NCBI GenBank assembly: GCA_026874595.1
Contig: CM049306.1
Coordinates: 388,019-452,018, forward strand
From: Sipunculus nudus
Taxonomy: Eukaryota > Annelida > Sipuncula > Golfingiida > Sipunculidae
Direction of reading: 5' to 3'
Length of the DNA: 64,000 nucleotides
Below are positions 12,465-22,896 of the stretch, one piece after another (position 1 is the first letter of the stretch; each line of letters starts with the position of its first letter). The notes under the pieces are model-generated. The model ran no database searches. It was not told where the DNA came from and worked only from the letters and a program-made list of their open reading frames with translations. A program made the translations under genes and the position numbers.

Positions 12465-13477
12465 TATGGTGGAGAATCCGGGTAGCTTTCTTTTTGAAGA
12501 CTGCTACCTTTCCTGGACCTCTACAGCTAAGTGGGTACAACTCTACCCTTGAGCTTAATTTCCCCAGAACTAAAGGATATTTACAAGAAATGGATCATCG
12601 TCAGCAAAGTTATCAATACTGTGGAAGATGTGGGCTGCATCATCAAAACAGAAGATGTCAGGCCAACACAGCAAGGTGTCATTTATGCCATCAGTTTGGT
12701 CATTTTGCCAGGCGTTGCTTCTCATGGAGATTACAGAAACCTCAGTGTATGGCAGCATTTTTATTAAGTTCAAATTCACTTGAAAGGCTGAATCAGGTGA
12801 AAACTACAGCCCAGGAAAAACCTAAAAGGAAGAAGACAGAGAAACAGAAAGCAAGAGACAGAAGGCGAATGGAGTCATTCCTTCAGCAGAAGCAAATGGC
12901 AAGTGCTTTTCCCTTTGCTGCAGTCCCCCAAAGCGAGTTCAGTAGCCAAATGCATTTAGACTTATTTAGAAATCAAGAACTTAAAGCAGTTAAAAAAGAA
13001 TTGAAAGCTGTAAACAAGGAAATTATTTCATATCAGACCTGCAATGCATCACTGGTGCAGGCATTAGCTGCTAAAGACAGTGAGATAAAGCAAATGGAAG
13101 ACCAGATAAGGGAACTAAATGATGAGATTCAAACACTCAAGGAAAGAATGAGAAAAATGGTTTCAAATTCTGAATTCAAACAAAGTACACTACAGTTTCA
13201 TTCACCAGATCATTCAAAGCAAGCAGTCACAGGTGATGATATCAGTGAAATTAAAGCCATGGCAACAAAGAGCCATGAGGATATGTGTAAACTGATTATG
13301 GAGTCACAACTGAAAATAAATCAAATACAGTACAAGCAGCAGTCTACTGGCAATCAACAGCGCTCCAAGAAATCAAACAATTATGGAGGAGTATACCAAA
13401 GACCACTGCCAAATTTATTTGAAGTGCTGCCACCTGGACATTTTGAGACATTCTCTCCATATAATAATTATAGATAA
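12452..13477 (+). CDS. Gag-like zinc-knuckle coiled-coil protein of the LTR element
   Basis: The open frame has 341 codons from the ATG at 12452, but that ATG lies inside the left LTR. The ATG at 12590 (residue 47) gives a 295-residue product and is the likelier start. Two zinc knuckles follow at once: a short-spaced one at residues 57-69 (C-X2-C-X3-H-X4-C) and a canonical one at 76-89 (C-X2-C-X4-H-X4-C). A strongly basic stretch lies at about 117-139 and a predicted coiled coil at about 170-240 (heptads rich in L, K and E). Nucleocapsid knuckles of this kind bind RNA in Ty3/Gypsy-like Gag. Here they are N-terminal, and I see no matrix or capsid region upstream. A role in packaging or self-association is inferred. 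It is the longest open frame in the window and has no internal stop, so it may be young or selected. Confidence 0.8.
   Translation: MPCYIWWRIRVAFFLKTATFPGPLQLSGYNSTLELNFPRTKGYLQEMDHRQQSYQYCGRCGLHHQNRRCQANTARCHLCHQFGHFARRCFSWRLQKPQCMAAFLLSSNSLERLNQVKTTAQEKPKRKKTEKQKARDRRRMESFLQQKQMASAFPFAAVPQSEFSSQMHLDLFRNQELKAVKKELKAVNKEIISYQTCNASLVQALAAKDSEIKQMEDQIRELNDEIQTLKERMRKMVSNSEFKQSTLQFHSPDHSKQAVTGDDISEIKAMATKSHEDMCKLIMESQLKINQIQYKQQSTGNQQRSKKSNNYGGVYQRPLPNLFEVLPPGHFETFSPYNNYR
12467..12484 (+). promoter_or_regulatory. Primer-binding-site-like sequence
   Basis: TGGTGGAGAATCCGGGTA begins TGG and lies 2 nt after the LTR end. Its complement would fit a tRNA 3' end: CCA, a discriminator base, a 7-nt acceptor strand and a CCCGG T-stem strand. 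I cannot name the tRNA. Confidence 0.7.
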
Positions 13478-13683
13478 GACTCAGACATGTTGAGGATTGG
13501 CGATGGAATTCCACACTGGTTTGAAATATGTGTCATTATATATTTTTGTTTTTTTGTTGTTGTGCTGAGTCTAATATTGAACTGTGCTGAAATATGAACG
13601 TAATTATAGTGATATATACTGATAATAAGTATTTGTTTGGGTCTCATACTGTCATATTTGTTCAAGGATGCAGGAGCATCCTT

Positions 13684-13701
13684 AGGGGGGTAAAAGGCAT
13701 A
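13684..13701 (+). promoter_or_regulatory. Polypurine tract
   Basis: AGGGGGGTAAAAGGCATA lies directly before the right LTR (starting 13702), the expected position for plus-strand priming. Confidence 0.75.
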
Positions 13702-14076
13702 TGTAACAGGGACTTTTGTCACATATGATGAAAAGGGCCACGTTAGTTTAATTGCAATATCTGAGATGTTGTACTATGTAAAATCTGTAAGAGAATATTG
13801 TTCTAAGCAAGTGGGTGTACTGAAGTGTAACTGAATATAGTAATTAGCCATGGCGAAGGACCATATGTGACAGAGGTGTTATAACCAATTTATTCCTTGT
13901 TGGTAAATGTTCGAAAGTGTACATTAGATTTTTGTAATTTTGAATCTGTCTATAAATGGTTAATTACCTGTAGGTATAATTAGCAATTCAATGAAAGCCA
14001 AAGCATGTTCAAAGAGGATGACACTTAGGTCAGAACTAATTAGCAGTTCAGGTAAAGGCAATGAATCTTATAAAGA
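13702..14076 (+). repeat. Right LTR, first part
   Basis: It starts TGTAACAGGG and matches the left LTR (11522-11895) with about two differences in 375 bp. It is broken at 14077 by element A and continues at 20612. Confidence 0.92.
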
Positions 14077-16097
14077 CAAGGGACCTATGGGTCACGACGC
14101 TCAGCTGTTATATATGATAAAAAAATATTATTTAGAAATGAGGCACATGCTGGTTTTATGTGGTAATAAAAATAAGCTGTATTATGAGTTGTTGTTGTTT
14201 AGCTTATGTATGATTTTGATAGTACCTTTGGAGACAGGGAAGAGGATTGATTTCATTTATTTTATTAACAAATGGAGTACTATTGTCACACAGATTTTGA
14301 CTTGGCCATATAACTTATAAGCAGAACATATAATATAAGAGTTTAACTATTTATTAAAAAAAATACAAATATTGTCCCAAATATAATTTTTATTAAAAAT
14401 AATAAGAGAATCTTATGATTTTTTAAAATAAAATATAACTGAAATGATTATTAAAATAATATTAAAGAATATATTCATGAATGCATTCATGAATACATTT
14501 TGAAAGTATTTGCACTGGTATTCATATACTTTCATTTTTACCTGAATTCCCATTTTTATGAAAGAAATCTTATAATGGAGTACATAATCATATTCGTATT
14601 TAAATACAATTACAAAGTATTTGCACCATGTCTGGAATTTATTCAGTTTTCACCAAACAATGATGTTGAGAATCCAGAATATACAAAATTCACACATTTT
14701 AATAATGATCATAAGTACCTGGTTTTATGGCTTTTATTTATATTAAAAAATAACTGTAAAAAATTCATTTTGGACTAATTTCACATCAATGTACACACTA
14801 GACACAGCAGGAATCTAGATTAATATTATCAACTGCATCTTTGTCTATCATTAATTTCCTTCATATGATCCCTAATGATTAGTAATGAATAATATGATTT
14901 ACTTTTTTATTATTAAAATTGAACTGAAAAATACCATAGGTGACTGCATGGTGTTATTTGGAATATGTGACATTCAACCTATCGATACAAGATTCTTATA
15001 TCATCAGTAACTGCAAGTTAATTTCCTGTTATTATAAACTAAAAAATTCCTTTTCTATTTTTCTTTAATTTGTTATTAAAAACCAATAGAAATTTATTAA
15101 TTTATTGTTTTTTGATATGTTGTAGGTTAAAACTACTAGATGAGTTGGGTTGGACACCTGGATCAACTGTGGCTTGCCATAAGCTGCCTGGATTCCATGT
15201 ATGCCTCACCTCAAGCGTGCATAATTTGATGAAAGGTCAACAAGGTCAACATACAGGCGACTCAAGAGGGGCTGGAGAGAGCCAAAGTCTGACAGGGTCT
15301 CATAAAAAACATTTATAAAAGCTACAATTTTTGGCCAATTTCTTTCAGCTTTCTAAACTAAAAAGCTGAAATCCTTATGTGTGCATGATATGAAAATTAT
15401 ATCAACAGTGCTCACGGGAAACAAACGTGCCATGGTCACAGTTGGGCAAAATTTAAGGTACTAATTTTATATTTATACTAATAACTTATAAAATTTGAAA
15501 AATTCAGAACTAATTTTGGGTATTCAATTGAATCTTGATTAAATAATGTTACATCCCTGACAAACAAGGGATCCATGGGTCACGGCACTCAGCTGATCCT
15601 GATTGGACTATAAATGTATCACCATTGTGATACTATACTGAGTAGATAAAGCTTAGAATATCATGGTCATGTTGGGTTTTATAAAGGAATATAATGTAAT
15701 ATGTGAGTAAATGATATATGAAATAACCTGACTGATGGATTAATATGGAGTAAAATATAGTGGTTTATTTTTTATTTATTTGGGAGGGGTCGAAAAAAGC
15801 AATTTATTTGAGCAAATATGAATGCAATGACAGTATGCTAAGCAGTGGTATAATGATGATAAGGCTATTTGTTGAAGGATCTATAGTGTATGGAAAACTA
15901 CAAGAGTTCAATTTGACAGATAAAAGGTTATGATTAACTATGCTGATGAGGGGATTTATGAATTTGTGACTGTATGACATAATATCTTGACAAGATCGGT
16001 CTTGACAAGGTGCATTATTTTGATGCCCCTCACGGCTACATATTACACAATATTGACATAATTTCTGGCATGTACATAGGTACCTATGGACAAATGG

Positions 16098-16379
16098 TCA
16101 ACAGTACAGAACCACCTGGAAGGTTAAAATCTTAAAAATATGATGAAATGTAGATAATGTTTGAGAGGAAGAGGTAATCTGGGCCATGGTTGGTTTATAT
16201 GATTGAAGAAAATGTTGTAAATAATATTTGAGACCTGACCATGCCTTTCCATTGGTTACCTTTTTGATAAGCTGTTGACAGTTCAACAGTTTACACATTT
16301 GTCTGATGAGATCCAATTTATTTGGTAAACCTTTTTTATCAATTTTATGATATGTATACAGTTGCCATAACGTCCTCAT
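16098..16379 (-). pseudogene. EEP endonuclease remnant (element B)
   Basis: The minus-strand frame keeps the conserved block CKLLNCQQLIKK followed by KAWSGLK, but about 20 residues found between these blocks in the 631-864 copy are missing. The catalytic S-D-H is altered to S-G-L. It is a deleted, non-functional remnant. Related fragments lie at about 25985-26075 and 61445-61771. Confidence 0.5.
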
Positions 16380-16929
16380 TCCACAAGTGCAATGACTTGA
16401 TAGGGGGGGAGGGGTGTTGTGTTATGATCAGAGTTACAATGCCTCTGTCTCTCTGTAGATATTTTCTTTAATTATTAAATTTTATGCTATAGCCATAGAA
16501 TATTGTTCACAGTGCCAAGGAGCAAAGCCTCAGTGGGATGAAGAAGGGGATGGTGAGAGTTACAACACCCTTGCATATACATACAGGATATGAAATTTTA
16601 TTCAACAGTGCTTATAAAAAAAAAGTTTATTCATGAACATTAAATATTTAAAACAGAAAGAAAGATGGAGAAACAAAGCAAATAATTTTTTTCCCCATTC
16701 TACTGAGCCAAGAAAAAATTAACAATATTTGCATTTATTCCTTTTTTTCATTACATAATTTTAATTCAAGTTTCCGAATGTTACTATAAATTTACAGTAT
16801 AACATACATGTGATTGTGAATATTTCAGTTGATTCACATTTCTAAATTGCAGCAACATTTATAGCTAATGTATCTAGTTTATAGTACCTGTCAACAGAAT
16901 GGGATGGAGGGAGCAAGGGAGGCAATTAG

Positions 16930-16930
16930 G

Positions 16931-16974
<44 letters not shown>

Positions 16975-17067
16975 GAAAGATGGAGAAAGAAAGAGAAAAA
17001 GCAGAGGAGAGAAAGAGAGAGAAAGAGAGACCTAGACAGCCAGAGAGAGAGAGAAAGAGAGGCTCTC
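16930..17067. repeat. GA-rich microsatellite
   Basis: GAGAGA runs with AAAGA interruptions. Similar tracts lie at 25818-25870, 26698-26850 and 62228-62310, always at the same place in B-type elements, so the microsatellite is part of the element. Confidence 0.9.
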
Positions 17068-20000
17068 TGGTAATTACTGCCTGACCCAGCCTGACCCAGA
17101 CACTCACAGTGGCAGTAGGTCAGACCTGAAGGTGTTATGTAACTGCCCAGTACACTGCATTTATACTGATCTGATGCAAACAATGAAGACATGGTACCTG
17201 GAAACTTGAATAAAATCTACAGTTTTTGATCAATTGGTTTCAAATTTCAGATTTTAACAGTTGAAAAATGTTAATGTGTACATGCTGTGAAAATTATATC
17301 CACAGCACTAACAGGAAAAATTTGAATATTTATATTTTTTTAAATGGTATCAGGAAAAAAAGAAAAGTATTCTCAGCTATTAAACTAATACATGTGTTAA
17401 AATTAATCCAAGGATCAAAACACCCAATATATCATACCAGGAGCAAACTGGAGTTGGGAATGTTTAATTTTATGAACTGAAATAAAGGACCAGCAATATA
17501 AATTTTGATTATTTAGCCAGTCTCATGTAACAACTGATACAACCATGAGTTAAAAGTCAAACAAATTAAAATCTTTAATGAACACTTGTCTGAGTAATAT
17601 TTTAAATTTTTGACATATTTATTTATTATTTTAATTTTGTAATAAATATAAACCAACAAGTTAAAGACCTGGAAAAGACCTGGAAATTTAGATTAATTTA
17701 ATATAATCAACTGCATCATTGTCTATCATTATCTTGCTTCATATAATCCCTAATAGTAAACAACAATTTATTTTAGTTATTTATTTTTCATTTTTATGGT
17801 TGAAATGAAAAATACCCAATGGTGACTGCATGGTGTTATTTGAAATACAATTTTGGCCATCCATGGAAGATCCATAAATGATCAGTAATTGCAAGGTAAT
17901 CCCCTGTAACTCATTAACTATAAATTCCTTTTCCATTTATTTTTTAAAGTTCTTATCATAAACCAAATATTAAAAAAAAAAGTTTATTGTTATGTTTATG
18001 GCCTAAACAAATACTAGTGGAGGGGGTTGGACAGTTAGATCCAGTTGAAGCCACCCAAGAGCTGGCTGGCTGCAGAGTGCCTCGCTTCAAGCATGCATAA
18101 TTGGCCTGAAAGAGGGGCTTCAGTACAGCCAAGGTGTGATATGGTCTCATAAAAACTTTCATAAAAGCTAGTTTTTGACCAATTCCTTTTATAACTTCAG
18201 AATTTAGAAGCTTAAATCCTTACCAGTGCAAGATATGAAAATTAAATCAACAGTGCTTACAGGGAAAAAAACATGCCATGGCCAAAGTTGGGCAAAATTT
18301 AAGGTACTGATTTTATATTTATGCTTATAACTTATAAAATTTGAAAAATTCAGAACTAATTTTGGGAATACAATTGAATCTTGATTAAATAATATTATAT
18401 CCCTGGCAAAAAATGTCTACCTTCAGCAATTTTCATGTTAAGAGAGTAAATATATTTCTTGATTTTTTACAAAGTGCATTATGTTTGGGCCTAGAACTTA
18501 AAACAATTACACGATGCTGACATCATTTCTGGCATATGCATAGCGAATGTATAGAAAAATATGTATATTATATATTATCAAAGTCAGATCAGTGGTTTTG
18601 ATATTAGGCAATCTTAAAGTGTAACAATGGGGTTTTAATGGAAAAATGAAGTTTTTTATTAATATCTCGAAGGAATGCAGTCCTAGTGACCAAACTTTTA
18701 GTATGGTAGAGGATTTGGGGGACTTCTAACTGTATGCAAAATTTAAGGAACTTAGAGCTGAAGCTGGGGAGCTGAGCTCTAGTAAACTGCATAACACTAG
18801 CTTGGTGTAAACAATATATGACATGGTGCTTTAAAACTTGAATAAAATCTACAGTTTTTGATCAACTGGTTTCAAATTTTTTGTTTTAACAGTTGAAATG
18901 GTAACAAAAACATACATGCATTTTTGCCAATATTAAAAAAAATTTAACAGATTTTGATCTTATTTTTGGTATACAATTCAATTTTGATTATTTAAAGTAG
19001 TATTACTGAAAAAAAAATTCCTACCTTTAACACTTTTGGTCTTAAGTGACAAAATATCTTTCCTCATCTTTTTACAAAGTCCATTATATTTGGGCCCATA
19101 ACTTTTTTAAATTAAATAATACTGACTTAATTTCTGGCATGAACATAGGAACCATATAGAGGAATATTTATGGTAAAAATGAAGAAACCAGATGAGTGGT
19201 TTTGATATTAGGCAGTCCTGAAGTGTGAAAATAGATTTCTAATAAAAAATTGAGGTTTTTCCTTAATATCTCAAAGGAACGAAGTCATATTGACCCAATT
19301 TTTGGCATGGTAGGAGATTTTGGGGACATCTAACTGTATGCCAAATTTCAGATTCGTAGGTCGAACGGTGTCGAAACGTGCCAGTCTTACGGACGGACAT
19401 CCAGACGGACAGACGGACGGATGGACAGACGGACGGACGCTGAAAATGGACCACGACTATAGCTCAGATGACTTATAGTCAGCTGAGCTAAAAAAACTCT
19501 AGCTTCAGCAATGCTCTAGGGAGTAAATATATTTCTTGATTTTTTACAAAGTGCATTATGTTTGGGCCCATAACTTTAAACAATTACGCAATACTGACAT
19601 CATTCTGGCATGTGCATAGAGAATAAAAATTTGTATATTATTTATGATTAAAGTCAGATCAGTGGTTTTGATATTAGGCAGTCTTGAAGTGTAACAATGG
19701 GTTTTTAATGGAAAAATGAAGTTTTTCATTAATATCTCGAATGTCCTAGTGACCAAATTCTTGGCATGGTAGGGCATTTTGGAGACATCTAACTGTATGC
19801 CGAATTTAAGGAACTTAGAGCTGAAGCTGGGGAGCTGAGCTCTTGCAAACTGCATAACACTAGCTTGATGTAAACAATATGTTACATGGTGCTTGAAAAC
19901 TTGATTAAAATCTACAGTTTTTGATCAACTGGTTTCAAATATTTGGTGTTAACAGTTGAAATGCTTACAAAAACATGCTGTGAAAATTAAATCCACAGTA

Positions 20001-20611
20001 CTTACAGGAAAAAAACATGCCATGGTCAAAGTTGGGCAAAATTTAAGGTACCAATTTTTTATTTTTATTAATATTTTTAAAAAAATGTAAAAGATTTTCA
20101 TCTAATTTTGGGTATACAATTTAATTTTGATTAATTAAAGTTATATTACTGGAAAAAAGGTCCATAGCTTTAACATTTTTTGTGTTAAGTGATCAAATAT
20201 CTTTTCTGATTTTTTACAAAATGCATTATGTTTGGGCCCATAACTTTTTTAAATTGAATAATAAAGACATAATTTCTGGCATGTACATAGGAACTATATA
20301 GAGGAATATTTATGGTAAATATAAGGTAAAACAGATGAGTGGTTTTGATATTAGGTAGTCCTGAAGTGTGAAAATAGGTTTTAAATAAAACATTGAGGTT
20401 TTTCCTTAATTTCTCAAAGGAACGAAGTTGCACACACCCAGTTTTCGGCTTGGTAGGAGATCTTGGGGACATCTAACATTATGCCGAATTTTGGATTCCT
20501 AGGTCTTACGGTTTCAAAACGTGCCACATCTACGGACGGACGGACAGACGGACGGACGACGGACAATGGACCACGACTATAGCTCAGATGACTTATAGTC
20601 AGCTGAGCTAA

Positions 20612-21157
20612 AAATCACACCTTTGTGTGTAGTGCCAGTCAGGGTGAGAGATGTTCACACTTATGCTATTGGAATTTAATGAAGCATCCTAGTTGATTAG
20701 TTATTAAAGAAATAATGACCAATTTAAAATGTTTATAAGGATTGGAAATACAATAATAGGGGGAGAGATAGGAGACAGAGGTGTGCATCCTGTGCATCTC
20801 TGTCCACCCTTGTAGGACATGGCAGGCATGTGGCACACTAAGATGTATTTGGCTTCATCCTTGGAATAATATTTAAGTAAGTTATGGACTTCTATCTCAA
20901 CTTATATCAGCAGAAGTAATGACCATTGATGTGATCCAAGAGCTGCCTACTAAGATTGTTATGTTCTGTTAAGTATCTGTGAATCTGTGATGTTCAGCCG
21001 AAATTTGAGCCAATATGTCAACAGGGACCAGTATCTTTATTGTTCAGCTTTGAAGCTGTAGTGTTATGTTCAACAGAATAAATTATGAGTTAAAGTTCAA
21101 AGGACTTACTCTTTGAAGTCACCAAGATAACATAGCAACAATTTGTGCCATGTTACA
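20612..21157 (+). repeat. Right LTR, second part
   Basis: It resumes the LTR with AATCACACCTTTG and ends TGTTACA at 21157, followed by the target duplication TCTG. An AATAAA is at 21077-21082. It differs from the left LTR at roughly 6-7% of positions plus several indels, far more than the first part. Confidence 0.9.
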
Positions 21158-22896
21158 TCTGCTTTCAAGGCTACACAGGTCGGACTTCGCCCTCAATAAC
21201 CGGTGGGTGTTGTCTTCCCAGGGGGGTAAACGCCCCGACAGACGGTTAGTTGTTCTCCTGGAGAATGACGGGTATTACCTGTCTGCCCGTTGAGTGGAAA
21301 ACCCCCTGGGAATGCTCTAAAAATAGTTTGTTAGCTTGGGAAAATGTCATGAATTTGACCGCTGGCATAAATTTGACCACGGTTTTGGATTAGTGGCACG
21401 TGAACACAGGGGTGGAAAAATTACTTTAAATATGACGTCACGGCAATGGTCTAAAATTGGCCGTTGTCCTAGAGAATGGTGGTCCAAGGAACGGTGGCCC
21501 AGATTTGCCCATTGGTATAAATTTGGCCATTGTCATAAATTTGACAGCTGGCATAAATTTGACCATGGTTTTGGATAAGTAGTAGCACAGGGGTGATCAC
21601 AGGGGTGTTAGGACGACAACGTGTCATCGTGTTATGTTTCATTTGAAGGCCAGGGTTAGCATTTAGCGTCAGTTAGGAAGTTTTGACCTGGGTCGGGAGA
21701 TGGACTTTTGTAGTCATGGGTAATCAGGGCTGACTATGGTCACGGATGACCACGGATGACCACCACCACCGTGCTGTGGACTATCCACGGATGACCACCG
21801 TGCTGTGGACTATCCACGGGGTTGGTATTGTACAGTTGTGCCAGACCTCTTTTAGCTTGTAGGTAACAGGAACCGGGGCTTTTATTAGAGGGATTTAGAG
21901 TAAACCTAGTGCTGGTCAGCTGGGTTTTAGTGGGATATTTGGGAATTAGGAAATAGATTTTGGACAGAGAATTTTATGGGTTCTTGTTGGGATTTTTATG
22001 ACATTTTTGTTGGAATGTTATGACTTTGTGGATACAATTCAGACTTTATCAAATTAGACTTGTGGTTCCACCTGGGGAGTTTGTGTTTCCTCAGTGTTGA
22101 TGAAGGAATTCCTCATTGTTTGTCAGCTGTATAATAGTTGTACATTAAATGTATTAAACTTTATTTTTGTCTCGGATTTTATTTGAGAGACATTGCGTAA
22201 TGACAGAGATGGTGTCACGAATGGACATGAATGTGCGATTTCCCCTTTATTTTCCAGTTTCTAAAATCAGATGGTTTAACAATTAACATTCTCCATGCAT
22301 TCCTTTATTTCTTTAGTTAGTTTGATAATTTACCCTTAGGTTTAGTTTGTACTGGGAGGGGGTTGGTTTTTCTCCCTGAGCACACTGTAGTTTGTCGTGT
22401 TTTTCAGGGGGCCATCCTCGACAACCCCCCTCCCTTGTGCGCCCGCCGTCCGGACCCCAGCCGACCCGGGGGTGTTACTGCCACTCCGCCGCTCTGTGGC
22501 CCGACTTTGTCAGTCGGCCCCCGGGCCGGGTGAAAACAGCGCACGTAACAATATTATTTGGAAGAAGGGGTAGACAATGTTGGTTTTCTGTGGTAATATA
22601 AGCTGATATATGAGGATGATGACATTTAACTCAAGTTATGTAAAGATTATGATAAAATCCTTGGACAGGGGAGAGGGCTGATGTCATTTATATTATTTAC
22701 ATTTGGAAAAGGAGTGCTATTTTAATATTTTTGACTTGGACTAATAACTTTCTCTACATTGCAGCAGAAGTATTTGAAAACAAAAATGTCCACTATGAGT
22801 CATGTAAACTATCATGCATTTTACAGAGGAGTTATCTGTTATTCAATAATAACAGGTAACCTATGATATGAGAGTTTAACTTTTTATTAAAAATTA

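Larger units (their letters stand above)
15565..19491 (-). mobile_element. CAAGGG element B, nested in element A
   Basis: It starts CAAGGGATCCATGGGTC at 15565 and ends CAGCTGAGCTAA at 19491, 3.9 kb. The rejoined flanks (CATCCCTGACAAA then ACTCTAGCTTCAGC) match the uninterrupted order seen near 28637 and 31965. The interior holds an EEP remnant, a GA-rich microsatellite and two successive copies of the GGCAGTC(C/T)TGAAGTGT module. A related copy starts at 25172. Confidence 0.85.
14077..20611 (-). mobile_element. CAAGGG element A, inserted in the right LTR
   Basis: It starts CAAGGGACCTATGGGTC at 14077 and ends GAGCTAA at 20611 after a GGAC run and a hairpin. The left LTR supplies the empty site: 'ataaagaaaatcacacc' is split, and the filled site carries exactly two extra A residues. 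That excludes a target duplication longer than 2 bp. Without the nested element B it is about 2.6 kb. Its left part matches 36371-37232, and its right part has the usual GGTGTTATTTGG...GGCAGTCCTGAAGTGTG order. Confidence 0.85.
11522..21157 (+). mobile_element. Non-autonomous LTR retrotransposon with one gag-like ORF
   Basis: The element has two long terminal repeats of about 0.94 kb with TGT(A/C)ACA...TGTTACA ends, and a 4-bp target duplication TCTG (11518-11521 and 21158-21161). A primer-binding-site-like sequence lies 2 nt after the left LTR, and a purine-rich tract lies just before the right LTR. Net length without the inserted element A is about 3.1 kb. The 1.24-kb interior codes for only one protein with zinc knuckles. 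No protease, reverse transcriptase, RNase H or integrase is present, so it must rely on another element for mobility. It lies inside a solo-LTR-like element, just downstream of that element's TATA box. Confidence 0.88.
10966..22550. mobile_element. Solo-LTR-like element, about 1.95 kb, split by a second retrotransposon
   Basis: It begins TGTAATG at 10966 and ends CGTAACA at 22550, and is flanked by ATAT on both sides (10962-10965 and 22551-22554). Removing it restores the element A sequence exactly. Without the inner insertion (11522-21157) it is about 1945 bp. It contains a TATA box (CCTATAAAAGG, about 11472), ATTAAA-type poly(A) signals near 22145 and a very GC-rich last 150 bp. It also has small internal repeats (CATAAATTTGACC at 21366-21560; GGACTATCCACGG at 21778-21820). 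No coding region is seen, so a solo LTR is the best reading, although another TG..CA element is possible. Confidence 0.65.
10914..22896 (-). mobile_element. CAAGGG element A'' (outermost of a five-level nest), split
   Basis: The left end is CAAGGGACCAATGGGTC at 10914. The body runs to 10965 and resumes at 22551, where 'tatttggaagaagg...' follows the order of elements A (14077 onward) and A' (36371 onward). It is cut again at 22897 by element D. A further piece lies at about 25143-25171 (CCAAATATAATTTTAATAAA). No right end of this copy was found. Confidence 0.7.

Noticed and set aside
16874-17192. Frames of 60-88 codons rich in Ser-Leu or Arg-Glu
   Set aside because: They are translations of a GA microsatellite, as are those at 62163-62438.
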